DNA of 64,000 nucleotides, taken from NCBI GenBank assembly GCA_034423115.1, contig DAOUJD010000066.1, forward strand, positions 1 to 64,000. The letters run 5' to 3'. How positions within the stretch are numbered: position 1 is the stretch's first letter; the number at the start of each line of letters is the position of its first letter. Both the position numbers and the translations under genes were made by a program. The DNA comes from Bin87 sp034423115. GTDB lineage: Bacteria; Chloroflexota; Dehalococcoidia; Lucifugimonadales; UBA3495. Under the pieces are notes generated by a model. That model saw only the letters and a list, made by a program, of their open reading frames with translations. It ran no database searches and had not been told where the DNA came from. This document shows, piece after piece, positions 7,847 through 17,144 of the stretch.

Positions 7847-7996
7847 TTGCTTCGCGGTGCCTCAGTTTCGGTTGTTCGTCCATCCAGTAATGCTCTTACC
7901 GCAATCGCAGCCACATCATCCGAGCCGCCAAACGGGCGGCTCATACTTTGACTCTACTGTGAAGTTGCAGGTCGGCAGACCGGTTCGCATGGGTGG

Positions 7997-8521
7997 GTGG
8001 TTGTGCAACTAGCGCTGTTCGCAATCGTAGCCATCCTCACCCTTGGAGGAGCAATCGGAGTCGTGGCTACTCGCAACGTAGTCCACGCCGCCCTGTTCTT
8101 GCTCTTGTCTCTGTTGGGTGCGGCCGGCGCGTATCTTCTCCTGTTCGCGGAGTTTCTGGCGTTGGTCCAGGTGCTGATCTACGGTGGCGCAATCATCATC
8201 GTCGTGCTGTTCGCGGTAATGTTGACGCGTTCGTCCGAATATCCTCGCATTACCGACAACCGGCAGTGGCCTTTGGCCCTCGTCACGGCCGCGGTATTGT
8301 CCGTGATTCTGGGGGCGGCGTTCTGGTTGGCTCCGGACCTTGGTACCGGACCGCAGGCGCCCGCTTTCACCGGCTTGGCCGCATCCCTGTTCACCAAGTG
8401 GGCCCTGCCGTTCGAAATCGCATCCCTGGTCCTCCTGGTGGCTCTGATCGGCGCGATCATCATCGCCCGGGCCCAGAGTTCCACCGCCGAGGACATGTCC
8501 CAAACTGAGCAGGAAGGTTAG
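7997..8521 (+). CDS. nuoJ: NADH-quinone oxidoreductase subunit J
   Basis: A 174-residue membrane subunit with five predicted helices. The conserved segment reads NVVHAALFLLLSLLGAAGAYLLLFAEFLALVQVLIYGGAIIIVVLFAVML, the region that in structures carries the pi-bulge of TM3. The GTG at 7997 is used, with no in-frame ATG upstream. A 150-bp gap separates it from the Cys-rich gene. nuoK starts 7 bp after its stop. Confidence 0.95.
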   Translation: MVVQLALFAIVAILTLGGAIGVVATRNVVHAALFLLLSLLGAAGAYLLLFAEFLALVQVLIYGGAIIIVVLFAVMLTRSSEYPRITDNRQWPLALVTAAVLSVILGAAFWLAPDLGTGPQAPAFTGLAASLFTKWALPFEIASLVLLVALIGAIIIARAQSSTAEDMSQTEQEG

Positions 8522-8528
8522 CCGGCGG

Positions 8529-8849
8529 ATGGTTCCCCTGCTCTATTTCCAACTGCTCGGCGCGGCCCTTTTTGGCATTGGCCTTTACGGGGTTTTGGCT
8601 CGGCGCAGCGCTGTCCTCATTGTCCTCTCGATTGAGTTGATGCTCAACGCCGTCAATATCAATCTCATTGCCGCCGCTTCGTATCTAAACGGTATCGGGC
8701 GCTTCGAAGCGTTCGACGGGCAGATTATCGCCATATTCGTGATCACCGTCGCCGCGGCTGAGGTAGGCTTGGCGTTTGCCATTATTTTGCGCATGTATCG
8801 CAACCGCGGCACCGTCAACGTGGACGAGATCAACCTGCTGAAGTGGTGA
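8529..8849 (+). CDS. nuoK: NADH-quinone oxidoreductase subunit K
   Basis: A 106-residue, three-helix proton-channel subunit related to MrpC. The conserved second helix LIVLSIELMLNAVNINLIA contains the key membrane Glu, and the third helix has ITVAAAEVGLAFAIILRMYR with the second Glu. The length matches the family norm of about 100 residues. It lies 7 bp after nuoJ and 1 bp before nuoL. Confidence 0.96.
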   Translation: MVPLLYFQLLGAALFGIGLYGVLARRSAVLIVLSIELMLNAVNINLIAAASYLNGIGRFEAFDGQIIAIFVITVAAAEVGLAFAIILRMYRNRGTVNVDEINLLKW

Positions 8850-8850
8850 T

Positions 8851-10788
8851 ATGGCCCTCGCTTTCCTGATACCGGTTCTGTCGTTCGCCGCCTGCCCGCT
8901 GATCATTATATTCCAGCGTTGGTTGCCCGGCCGGGGCGCTCCCGTAGCCATCCTGGCCATCGCCGGTGGATTCGCCCTGTGGGTATTGATGACCCTGGGA
9001 TTTCTGGGCGCGTCGGAGGCGCACCCTGCGTGCGGCGTTAGCAACGTCACCGGCGCGCTGACCTGCCACTTCAGCACTACCTGGTTCCAGGCAGGAATCC
9101 CGGGCGTCGCCGCCACCGTGGACCAGGCCATTCACCTCGATTGGGGAATCCTGATAGATCCGCTGACGGTGGTCCTTTTGGGTCTAATCACCTTTGTGGC
9201 GCTGTGCGTCCAGCTCTACTCATTGGAGTACATGAAAGGCGACCCGCGGTTCGGCTGGTATTACGCCTGGCAGGCGCTGTTTGTTGCAGCCATGTTGACC
9301 CTGGCCCTGGCGGACAACTTCCTGCTCTTGTACATCGCCTGGGAACTTGTGGGTCTGTGTTCCTACCTGCTGATCGGGTTCTGGTTCGAGAATCCGGGTC
9401 CGCGGGAAGCTGCCAAGAAGGCGTTCGTGGTAACCCGCATCGGTGATGTTGGCTTGCTAGTGGGGATCCTGCTGCTGTGGCTCAACGTCGGCAGTTTCAG
9501 CATGACCGAGGCTTTTGCCGCCGTCGAATCCGGCGCGTTGGGCGCTGGCACCACTACTGCCGTGGCGATTCTCCTGCTGCTGGGCGCCATGGGCAAGTCG
9601 GCCCAATTCCCGTTCCACGTCTGGTTGCCGGATGCAATGGAGGGTCCTACCCCGGTCAGCGCGTTGATCCACGCGGCTACCATGGTAATTGCCGGCGTGT
9701 ACCTGGTCGCTCGCGCTTTCCCCATATTCGCCGCTTCCCCCGAAGCTCTCATGGTAATCGCAAGCGTCGGCATGGTAACGGCGCTGGGAGCGGCCACCAT
9801 TGCATTAGTTTCCACGGACCTCAAACGAATCCTCGCCTACTCCACCGTGTCCCATTTGGGCCTGATGATGTTGTCGTTGGGCGCATTAGGGTGGACGGCG
9901 GCGGTGTTCCATCTGATGGCCCACGGATTCGCCAAGGCGCTGCTGTTCCTCGGCGCCGGCAGCGTGATGCACGGCGTTGGAGCGCATGGCGACGTGGATA
10001 TCCGCCGCGTTGGCGGGTTGCGCAAGGCAATGCCCTTGACCGCCACGGTGTTTTGCATCGGCGCGTTGTCTTTGGGCGGCATTCCGATCCTCTCCGGCTT
10101 CTGGAGCAAGGACGAAATTCTCCTCGCCGTGTCGCATCACCTGCCCGCCATATTCATCGTTCTTGCCTTCTTGACCGCCTTCCTCAGCGCCCTCTACATG
10201 GCTCGGGCCATGTTCATCGTGTTTTTTGGGCCCGAGGGTGAGGACAGCCATCACGCCCATGAATCGCCCATCCTGATGACCGGCGTGTTGTCGGTGTTGG
10301 CGGTATTGGCCATAGGGTTCGGCTGGATCGCCTTCAACTGGCCCGGCTCATTCGGCGGTTTTGGCAGTTTTGTCTTCTATGACCACGCCGAAGGGTTCCA
10401 CTTCAACATCCTGCTGGGCGTGCTTTCCATGGTGTTGGCCGTCGCCGCCTTTGCATTGGCTTGGATGGTCTATGTCCGGCGCGGTTGGTCTCACGAATCC
10501 TTGCGCGCGAGGTTGTCCCCGGTTTTGCGCGTCGTGGAGAATCGCTACTACATTGATGAGACCTACCAGTGGTTCATTGATCGTATTGTATTGACCGTTT
10601 CGGGCGCACTGGCCTTCTTCGACCGCGCGGTGGTGAATGACGTTGGAATCAACGGCCCGGGCGACGTGGTACGCAGAGCAGGTGTCGCGCTGCGGCTGCA
10701 CGTGACCGGGCATGTCTATTCGTACGCCCTGGTGGTCGCTCTGGGCGTTATTGCCCTAGCGATCTTCTGGTGGCTGCGGTCGGTATAG
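8851..10788 (+). CDS. nuoL: NADH-quinone oxidoreductase subunit L
   Basis: A 645-residue antiporter-like proton-pumping subunit with about 15-16 helices and the long C-terminal lateral helix region. Visible landmarks are LYIAWELVGLCSYLLIGFW with the channel Glu, KSAQFPFHVWLPDAMEGPTPVSALIHAATMV with the Lys and HAAT region, and ILAYSTVSHLGLMM. A short His-rich loop (DSHHAHES) is present near residue 470. It sits in the usual K-L-M order and starts one base after nuoK. Confidence 0.96.
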   Translation: MALAFLIPVLSFAACPLIIIFQRWLPGRGAPVAILAIAGGFALWVLMTLGFLGASEAHPACGVSNVTGALTCHFSTTWFQAGIPGVAATVDQAIHLDWGILIDPLTVVLLGLITFVALCVQLYSLEYMKGDPRFGWYYAWQALFVAAMLTLALADNFLLLYIAWELVGLCSYLLIGFWFENPGPREAAKKAFVVTRIGDVGLLVGILLLWLNVGSFSMTEAFAAVESGALGAGTTTAVAILLLLGAMGKSAQFPFHVWLPDAMEGPTPVSALIHAATMVIAGVYLVARAFPIFAASPEALMVIASVGMVTALGAATIALVSTDLKRILAYSTVSHLGLMMLSLGALGWTAAVFHLMAHGFAKALLFLGAGSVMHGVGAHGDVDIRRVGGLRKAMPLTATVFCIGALSLGGIPILSGFWSKDEILLAVSHHLPAIFIVLAFLTAFLSALYMARAMFIVFFGPEGEDSHHAHESPILMTGVLSVLAVLAIGFGWIAFNWPGSFGGFGSFVFYDHAEGFHFNILLGVLSMVLAVAAFALAWMVYVRRGWSHESLRARLSPVLRVVENRYYIDETYQWFIDRIVLTVSGALAFFDRAVVNDVGINGPGDVVRRAGVALRLHVTGHVYSYALVVALGVIALAIFWWLRSV

Positions 10789-10809
10789 CCTGGAGCATCC
10801 TCGCTGAAT

Positions 10810-12324
10810 ATGGCCAACTTCGACCAGGTATCGCTGCTGTTGCTCGTTCTCGTGCCGTTGGCCGGGGCAGTGCTGGCGATGTTCCTGCCCAAAGACCGGC
10901 CCAGGGACGCGTGGCAATTCGCTATTTTCGTCGCGGCCGTGTCCTTCGTTTTGTCGGTCATCGTATTCGCCCGGTACGACTATATGGTTGGCGGTGTGCA
11001 ATTTCAGCGCGAATATGACTGGATCGGGCATCCGCTGAACATAAGCCTGGACCTTGGAGTCAACGGTATCGGCGCTCCGTTGGTCCTCCTCAATGGCATC
11101 GTCCTGCTCGGCGCTGTCCTCATCAGCCAGACCATCACCAGGCGTACGCGGGATTTCTTCGTCCTCCTATTGGCGTTGGGTTCCGGAGTATTTGGCGTTT
11201 TCATCGTCCGGGACCTGTTTTTCCTGTTCTTCTTCTATGAGCTAGCTGTGCTGCCCATGTACCTGCTCATTGGGGTTTGGGGCAGCAGCACCGATTTCGG
11301 CACCTTCCTGCGCACCAAAGAGTACGGCGCCATGAAATTGATGCTGGTCCTGGTGGCCGGCAGCGTCCTGATCTGGATTGGTATCCTCGCGCTGTACGTC
11401 GCTTCCTCACAAGCCGGCAGTCCCACGTTCAACATCGACACGTTAGCCGAACTGAGGATGCAAGGGGCTTTCACAAGAACCCTGGAACTTTGGGTGTTCC
11501 CGCTGTTCGCCGTCGGGTTCGGGATTCTCGCGGGACTTTGGCCGTTCCACACCTGGTCCCCTGACGGCCACGTCGCAGCCCCAACCGGCGTCAGCATGCT
11601 CCACGCTGGGGTCTTGATGAAGCTGGGGGCGTTCGGGATCATCCAGGTTGGGATGATCCTGACCCCTACGGGCGCGGAAGTGTGGATGCCCGTCTTGATT
11701 GGCTTGGGAACCGTCAACGTGATCTATGGGGCGATATCCGCCCTGTCCCAGAACGATTTGAAATACGTTATCGGTTATTCCAGCGTCAGCCACATGGGAT
11801 ACGTCCTCATGGGGATCGCCACCCTGCATCCCGTCGGGTTGGCCGGCGCGGTTCTCCAGATGTTCTCCCATGGCATCATGACTGCCCTCATGTTCGCCAT
11901 GGTCGGAGCGATTTACGAACGGGCCCACATCCGGGACACCTTTATCCTCAACGGCCTCATCAAACGCATGGGTACCACCACGTTCTTCTTTGCCATTGCC
12001 GGCTTGGCATCATTGGGACTGCCTGGACTCAGTGGATTTATCGCGGAATTCATGGTGTTCACCGGCGCGTTTCGCACTTACCTCCCGTTGGCGGTGCTGG
12101 GCGTGATCGGCGCGGCAATTACTGCCGTGTACATTCTCCGGCTGTTGGCCCGCTCATTCTTCGGCGAAGGCGATCCACAGTGGGATCACCTCACCGATGC
12201 CAGTCCAGTGGAGAAAGGCGTAGGCGGCGTTTTCGTCCTCATCCTGATCGCCGTCGGCGTCTGGCCCGCTCCACTGCTCAACGTCATCAACACCGGCGTA
12301 GATAGCGCCCTGTCCGCGTTTTAA
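10810..12324 (+). CDS. nuoM: NADH-quinone oxidoreductase subunit M
   Basis: A 504-residue antiporter-like subunit of the membrane arm. Landmarks are FLFFFYELAVLPMYLLIGVWG with the channel Glu (residues about 136-158), LWPFHTWSPDGHVAAPTGVSMLHAGVLMKLG, and LKYVIGYSSVSHMGYVLMG. It has about 14 membrane helices and no cofactor. The ATG at 10810 is 21 bp after nuoL, and nuoN follows after 12 bp. Confidence 0.96.
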   Translation: MANFDQVSLLLLVLVPLAGAVLAMFLPKDRPRDAWQFAIFVAAVSFVLSVIVFARYDYMVGGVQFQREYDWIGHPLNISLDLGVNGIGAPLVLLNGIVLLGAVLISQTITRRTRDFFVLLLALGSGVFGVFIVRDLFFLFFFYELAVLPMYLLIGVWGSSTDFGTFLRTKEYGAMKLMLVLVAGSVLIWIGILALYVASSQAGSPTFNIDTLAELRMQGAFTRTLELWVFPLFAVGFGILAGLWPFHTWSPDGHVAAPTGVSMLHAGVLMKLGAFGIIQVGMILTPTGAEVWMPVLIGLGTVNVIYGAISALSQNDLKYVIGYSSVSHMGYVLMGIATLHPVGLAGAVLQMFSHGIMTALMFAMVGAIYERAHIRDTFILNGLIKRMGTTTFFFAIAGLASLGLPGLSGFIAEFMVFTGAFRTYLPLAVLGVIGAAITAVYILRLLARSFFGEGDPQWDHLTDASPVEKGVGGVFVLILIAVGVWPAPLLNVINTGVDSALSAF

Positions 12325-12336
12325 GTTGATCATCCG

Positions 12337-13896
12337 ATGTCTACCGGACTGACTACCAACCTATACCTGCTGACGCCCGAATTTGCGCTCACCGCGCTGG
12401 CATTCTTGGTGTTCACGGTCGACCTGTTTCTCCCTGAACGCAGCAAGGAGTGGCTCGCCGGTCTATCTGTCATTAGTCTCGTCGTGGTGATGATAATCGC
12501 CCTGCTGATGCGTCCTGCCGGAAGCGTTGAGCTCTACGGCGGTTTAATTGTAGTCGACGATTTCGGATTGTTCTTCAAGATTTTCTTCCTTGCGATCGGC
12601 ATCGGCATTATCGCTTTGTCGTGGGAATACGCCAGGGATCGCCTTGACCATCGCGGCGAGTTCTACGGGTTGCTGCTGTTCTCCGTGCTTGGGATGAACC
12701 TGCTCGCCATGTCGCGGGAGCTTCTGACCGCGTACATTTCGCTGGAGCTCCTGTCGTTCAGCCTCTACGTGATGGTGGCGTATGGACTGCGCGAAGCCCG
12801 TTCCAACGAGGCCGGTATCAAGTACATCATCATCGGGGCGCTTTCGTCCGCGATCATGCTCTACGGTCTGAGCAATATCTACGCTGCTTTGGGCACCACC
12901 TACTTTTCGGGCATCGCCGCCGAGTTGTCGTCCCAGGGCGCGGTGAGCCCGGTGTTGTGGGTGGGAGTTGCTCTGTTGGTAGTGGGCCTGGGCTTCAAGC
13001 TGTCCGCGGTGCCTTTCCACATGTGGGCTCCGGACGCCTACGAAGGCGCTCCGTTGCCCGTTACCGCTTACCTTGCCATCGGCTCCAAAGCGGCGGCGTT
13101 TGCTCTGACCCTCAGGCTGTTCGCCGAAGCCATCGTCCCCGCTTTGAGTCTATGGAGCGAGTGGCAATTGGTAATCGCGGTGCTGGCCGCTATCACTATG
13201 CTGCTCGGCAATCTCGTAGCACTTGCTCAGCGCAACCTCAAACGACTAATGGCTTACTCCAGCATCGGACACGTGGGATACGCTCTAGCCGGTGTTGCCG
13301 TTCTCGGCACCGATTTTGCCCTGGCAGCCAAAGCCGTTATCTTCTACCTGGTGGTGTACGCCGTAACCAACCTCGTGGTGTTCGCCGGCGTCACCGCCTA
13401 CTACAACCGCACCGGGCAGGACGACATCGTGGACCTCGCCGGCCTTGCAGACCGGCAGCCGTTCGTCGCGGCCGCCATCGCCATCGGCCTGTTCTCGCTC
13501 GCGGGCCTCCCGATATTCGCGGGATTCACCGCCAAGTTCTATCTGTTCGCCGCCGTCGCCGACGGTGGGTTCCTGTGGCTGGCCGGCGTCGCCATTTTCA
13601 CCAGCCTGGTTTCGCTCTACTACTACCTGCAGGTGATGCGCCAGATGTACATCGAGCCTGCCCACGCCGCTGGCAATCCGGGAGACCACGCTGATACCGA
13701 CGGAACCGAATCCGAGCATCACGCGGCACATGACAACCATGGCGAGCCGGAACCGCCTATCGTGCCATTGCAACGCCCTTCGTGGTTGCTCTCCGGCACC
13801 ATGGGGCTCGGCCTTATCGTCGTGACCTGGCTTGGCGTTTACCCTGCCCCATTGTTGGCATTGATCGAATCCGCCGGCGCGGCGATTGTGCCTTAG
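12337..13896 (+). CDS. nuoN: NADH-quinone oxidoreductase subunit N
   Basis: A 519-residue antiporter-like subunit, the last gene of the operon. Conserved regions are LLTAYISLELLSFSLYVMVAYGLRE, GLGFKLSAVPFHMWAPDAYEGAPLPVTAYLAIGSKAAAF, and NLKRLMAYSSIGHVGYALAGVA. Before the final helix there is an extra hydrophilic His/Asp/Glu-rich loop (EHHAAHDNHGEPEPP) that could bind metal or simply be a species-specific insertion. The nuo gene set ends here as A-B-C-D-H-I-J-K-L-M-N, with no E, F or G. Confidence 0.96.
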   Translation: MSTGLTTNLYLLTPEFALTALAFLVFTVDLFLPERSKEWLAGLSVISLVVVMIIALLMRPAGSVELYGGLIVVDDFGLFFKIFFLAIGIGIIALSWEYARDRLDHRGEFYGLLLFSVLGMNLLAMSRELLTAYISLELLSFSLYVMVAYGLREARSNEAGIKYIIIGALSSAIMLYGLSNIYAALGTTYFSGIAAELSSQGAVSPVLWVGVALLVVGLGFKLSAVPFHMWAPDAYEGAPLPVTAYLAIGSKAAAFALTLRLFAEAIVPALSLWSEWQLVIAVLAAITMLLGNLVALAQRNLKRLMAYSSIGHVGYALAGVAVLGTDFALAAKAVIFYLVVYAVTNLVVFAGVTAYYNRTGQDDIVDLAGLADRQPFVAAAIAIGLFSLAGLPIFAGFTAKFYLFAAVADGGFLWLAGVAIFTSLVSLYYYLQVMRQMYIEPAHAAGNPGDHADTDGTESEHHAAHDNHGEPEPPIVPLQRPSWLLSGTMGLGLIVVTWLGVYPAPLLALIESAGAAIVP

Positions 13897-13981
13897 CGCC
13901 GTGGTAACTCCGAAAACGGGCACGCGTCGTCCCCTGCTAGTCCATTCACTTTTTTCAATCACAACACGGAGTCGAACCCAC

Positions 13982-14512
13982 ATGATCATCGCTGTTATCG
14001 GCAACTTCGACCCGCCGCCCCACGTGTATGACTTGGCCGAACAGGTCGGTAAGGAACTAGGTCGCCGGGGCATCACGGTGGTCTGTGGCGGGCTGACCGG
14101 GGTGATGGAAGCGGTGTGCAAGGGCGCCAAGTCGGAAGGCGGCTCTACCATCGGCATCCTGCCCAGCGGCTCGCCGAATACCGCCAATGAGTACGTGGAC
14201 ATACCCGTCGCTACCAACATGGGCTACGCCCGAAACGTAGCCGTGGTCAGCACAGGTCAGGCCGCAATCGCCGTGGGCGGTGCGTTCGGCACGTTGTCCG
14301 AAATCGCCTACGCCCTCAGTTACGGCATACCGGTGGTGTCGTTGAACAGTTGGCCCCTCACGCTCCGGGGAGATGGGCAACCGGTGGGAGAAAATTACAT
14401 AATCGCTGACAATCCAGTCGACGCTGTGAACAAGGCCATTGCGGCCGCCGAGGCGCGCACGGAACCTACCGGCACCGTCGCCTTCTCGGAACCAATCAGC
14501 GGAGAAAGATAA
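13982..14512 (+). CDS. TIGR00725-type SLOG/LOG-like Rossmann nucleotide-binding protein
   Basis: A 176-residue Rossmann-like protein of the SLOG superfamily (TIGR00725 type, distantly related to LOG cytokinin-activating enzymes and DprA). It has the N-terminal IIAVIGNFDPPP, the ligand-loop VVCGGLTGVMEAVCKGAKSEGGSTIGILP and AIAVGGAFGTLSEIAYALSYGIPVV, which equals the GGxGTxxE motif of LOG proteins. The start at 13982 has a CGGAG ribosome-binding site, and the frame upstream to 13886 looks non-coding. The stop overlaps the enolase start by one base. The substrate is unknown. Confidence 0.85.
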   Translation: MIIAVIGNFDPPPHVYDLAEQVGKELGRRGITVVCGGLTGVMEAVCKGAKSEGGSTIGILPSGSPNTANEYVDIPVATNMGYARNVAVVSTGQAAIAVGGAFGTLSEIAYALSYGIPVVSLNSWPLTLRGDGQPVGENYIIADNPVDAVNKAIAAAEARTEPTGTVAFSEPISGER

Positions 14513-15813
14513 TGCCTGTACCTACCATCGCGTCAATCGTAGCCCGAGAGGCCCTCGACTCCCGGGGCAACCCGACGGTGGAGGCTGAGGTGACCCTCAG
14601 CGACGGCAGCGTCGGCTTGGCTCTGGTGCCCTCCGGCGCCAGCACCGGCAGCTATGAGGCCCTCGAACTCCGCGATGGAGATGGGTCCAGATTCGGCGGC
14701 GCCGGCACCCTCACCGCCGTCGCAAACGTGAACGACTGCATTGCTCCTGCGCTTGCCGGTGTGTCACCTTTTTCCCAGGATGATGTTGATCGGCGTCTCA
14801 ACGACCTTGACGGTACCACTGACAAAAGTGGTTTGGGCGCGAATGCCGTTCTGGCCGTTTCCATGGCTGCGGCCCGTGGTGCGGCAAATTCTGCCCACCG
14901 AGGCTCTCTTTGGAGGCACCTGTCCGCCGGCGCAGAGGTGTCCTTGCCAGTGCCGTTGCTCAACATCCTGAATGGCGGCCGCCACGCATCCAATTCCGCA
15001 GACATCCAGGAGTTCATGGTTGCCCCTGCGGGTTTCGACCGGTTCTCGGATGCCCTGCGTGCCGGCGTGGAAATATATCAGTCGCTGAAATCCATCTTGC
15101 GGCAAGGAGGCCACAACCTGAATGTAGGCGACGAAGGCGGGTTCGCTCCGTCCTTGCCGTCTAACCGCGACGCCATCGAGGTGGTTTTGCAGGCCATCGA
15201 GATCGCCGGCTACCGGCCCGGTGAGCAGGTACACATCGCTCTCGATGTGGCTGCTTCGGAGCTGTGGAACGCTGACTCATCCCGATATGACCTGGAACGC
15301 GAAGGTGTCTCCCTCGACTCAACCGAACTGATCGATCTCTATTCACGGTGGTGTCACGAATACCCCATCGTCAGCATCGAGGACGGTCTGTTTGAAGACG
15401 ACTGGGACGGTTGGACGACCATGACCGGCCGCCTCGGCAACTCCGTGCAATTGGTCGGCGACGACTTGCTGGTAACCAACATCAACCGCCTGCAGCGTGG
15501 GATTGCCGAATCCGCTGGCAACTCCATCCTGCTCAAACCTAACCAGATTGGCACCCTTTCCGAAACTGCGGCAGCCCTTGATTTGGCACGTCGCTCTGGT
15601 TGGACCGCGGTAATGAGCCACCGCTCCGGTGAGACCGAAGACACTACCATCGCTGACTTAGCCGTAGCCTGGAACGTCGGACAGATCAAGACCGGCGCTC
15701 CCGCACGTTCTGAGCGCGTAGCCAAATACAACCGTTTGTTGCGTATCGAATCGGAACTGGGAGCCAGTGCCCGTTATGCGGGTAGGGAAGTATTCGCAAG
15801 GTTCGACCGCTGA
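14512..15813 (+). CDS. eno: Enolase (phosphopyruvate hydratase)
   Basis: A 433-residue cytoplasmic glycolytic enzyme converting 2-phosphoglycerate to phosphoenolpyruvate with Mg2+. It begins with the canonical AREALDSRGNPTVEAEVTL. The active-site stretches are SGASTGSYEALELRDGD, GDEGGFAPSL with the catalytic Glu, the metal-ligand SIEDGLFEDDWDGW, QLVGDDLLVTN and LLKPNQIGTLSE with the catalytic Lys, and SHRSGETEDTTIADLAVA. It is translationally coupled to the SLOG gene and lies about 300 bp upstream of gap, so two lower-glycolysis genes are adjacent. Confidence 0.97.
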   Translation: MPVPTIASIVAREALDSRGNPTVEAEVTLSDGSVGLALVPSGASTGSYEALELRDGDGSRFGGAGTLTAVANVNDCIAPALAGVSPFSQDDVDRRLNDLDGTTDKSGLGANAVLAVSMAAARGAANSAHRGSLWRHLSAGAEVSLPVPLLNILNGGRHASNSADIQEFMVAPAGFDRFSDALRAGVEIYQSLKSILRQGGHNLNVGDEGGFAPSLPSNRDAIEVVLQAIEIAGYRPGEQVHIALDVAASELWNADSSRYDLEREGVSLDSTELIDLYSRWCHEYPIVSIEDGLFEDDWDGWTTMTGRLGNSVQLVGDDLLVTNINRLQRGIAESAGNSILLKPNQIGTLSETAAALDLARRSGWTAVMSHRSGETEDTTIADLAVAWNVGQIKTGAPARSERVAKYNRLLRIESELGASARYAGREVFARFDR

Positions 15814-15816
15814 TTT

Positions 15817-15948
15817 CAGGGTCATTCGGTTATCCCAACCGGAGGCAACGAATGACGCCAGAACGCTTGCTGGATAACCATCCGCTCGTCCTTCGACAGG
15901 CTCAGGATGAGCGGACTACCCACTCGCCGAGCAATAATCGAATGGCCT
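15817..15948. repeat. Dispersed palindromic repeat, family 2 copy A
   Basis: This segment matches 45593-45749. It contains a GTCATTCG / CGAATGAC hairpin at its left end. A second palindrome at 15882-15914 (CCGCTCGTCC ... GGATGAGCGG) is related to 35168-35195. The ends, AGGGTCATTCG and CGAATGGCCT, form an imperfect inverted repeat, as in small non-autonomous elements. No gene is seen in this intergenic region. Confidence 0.7.
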
Positions 15949-15968
15949 CGCGCTGATTCTGGGCAACG

Positions 15969-15996
15969 TTCAAACCGTTCATTTCGGTGATATAAT
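15969..15996 (+). promoter_or_regulatory. Predicted promoter of gap
   Basis: TTCAAA (15969-15974), a 16-nt spacer and a perfect TATAAT (15991-15996) lie about 110 bp upstream of the gap start. The long leader leaves room for regulation, but no known riboswitch was recognised in it. Confidence 0.5.
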
Positions 15997-16109
15997 CGGG
16001 CCGCTCGGCACGCGATCTTCGAGCCTCGTCGGGCAGGGATGACCACGGTTGCTGGATCGCGTTTCTCTTTGGTGTCGGGTAGGACCATTTAATTACCGGG
16101 GGAATTCAG

Positions 16110-17120
16110 ATGGCCACGCGTATCGGTATCAATGGCTTTGGTCGCATTGGGCGGTTGGTGGCACGCGCGGCCCTCTCACATACCTACAGAGACCGATTGG
16201 ACTTGGTCGCGGTGAATGGAACGGGTGAGACGGAAACTTCCGCCCACCTCTTCAAATACGACAGCACATACGGGCCGTATCCCGGCACCGTTGCAACCGA
16301 TAACGGTAACTTGGTCTTCGACGGAAAAACCGTCCGGAAATTTCAGCAACCTGACCCCGCCGACATTCCGTGGTCGGAAATGGACGTAGATATCGTTGTC
16401 GAGTGTACCGGCGTGTTCACCGACGCATCGAAAGCCGCCGCCCATATCGACAGCGGCGGCGCGAGAAAGGTGATCATTTCTGCCCCCGCCCGTGGCGCAG
16501 ATGCCACCATCGTGCTCGGCGTCAACGACGAAGTGCTCAATAACGACGAACACCACATCATCTCCAACGCGTCCTGTACCACCAACTGCTTCGCGCCCAT
16601 GGTCAAGGTCCTGCACGACGCGTTCGGCGTCGAGCGCGGGCTGATGTCCACCATTCACGCCTACACCAACGACCAGAGCATATTGGACCGCAACCACCGG
16701 GACCTCCGTCGCGCTCGCGCTGCCGCGCAGAACATCGTGCCCACCAGCACCGGCGCCGCGCGTTCCGTAGGTGTGGTCCTGCCGGAGTTGGAAGGCAAAC
16801 TGCACGGGATCGCTTACCGGATTCCCACCTCCGTGGGTTCCGTTACGGACTTTGTTGCCGACCTTAAGCAGAATGTCAGCAAGGGCGACGTGAACGCTGC
16901 GTTCAAATCCGCGGCCAACGGTTCGTTGAAAGGTATATTGGAATACACCGAAGACCCAATCGTCAGTTCCGACATCCGCGGCAACACCCATAGTTGCATC
17001 TTCGATGCTCTGAGTACGATGGTGTTGGATGACAACATGGTCAAGATCATGGGCTGGTACGACAACGAATGGGGATATTCGTGCCGCACCGCGGATCTTT
17101 GTTGCCTGGTCGGCGGTTAG
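16110..17120 (+). CDS. gap: Glyceraldehyde-3-phosphate dehydrogenase, type I
   Basis: A 336-residue NAD(P)-dependent dehydrogenase of glycolysis. The N-terminal ATRIGINGFGRIGR is the dinucleotide-binding loop. The catalytic Cys is at about residue 156 in ISNASCTTNCFAPM, and the His lies in STIHAYTNDQ. The C-terminal WYDNEWGYSCRTADL closes the catalytic domain. An unusually strong GGGGGAA ribosome-binding site precedes the ATG at 16110. Coenzyme preference cannot be stated with certainty. It is downstream of its own predicted promoter and close to enolase. Confidence 0.97.
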   Translation: MATRIGINGFGRIGRLVARAALSHTYRDRLDLVAVNGTGETETSAHLFKYDSTYGPYPGTVATDNGNLVFDGKTVRKFQQPDPADIPWSEMDVDIVVECTGVFTDASKAAAHIDSGGARKVIISAPARGADATIVLGVNDEVLNNDEHHIISNASCTTNCFAPMVKVLHDAFGVERGLMSTIHAYTNDQSILDRNHRDLRRARAAAQNIVPTSTGAARSVGVVLPELEGKLHGIAYRIPTSVGSVTDFVADLKQNVSKGDVNAAFKSAANGSLKGILEYTEDPIVSSDIRGNTHSCIFDALSTMVLDDNMVKIMGWYDNEWGYSCRTADLCCLVGG

Positions 17121-17144
17121 CATGCACCGGCTATCGCACCGGCA

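Noticed and set aside
15822..16088. 88-codon minus-strand frame, also echoed at 45598-45969
   Set aside because: Both are translations of the dispersed family 2 repeat and antisense to the gap leader.
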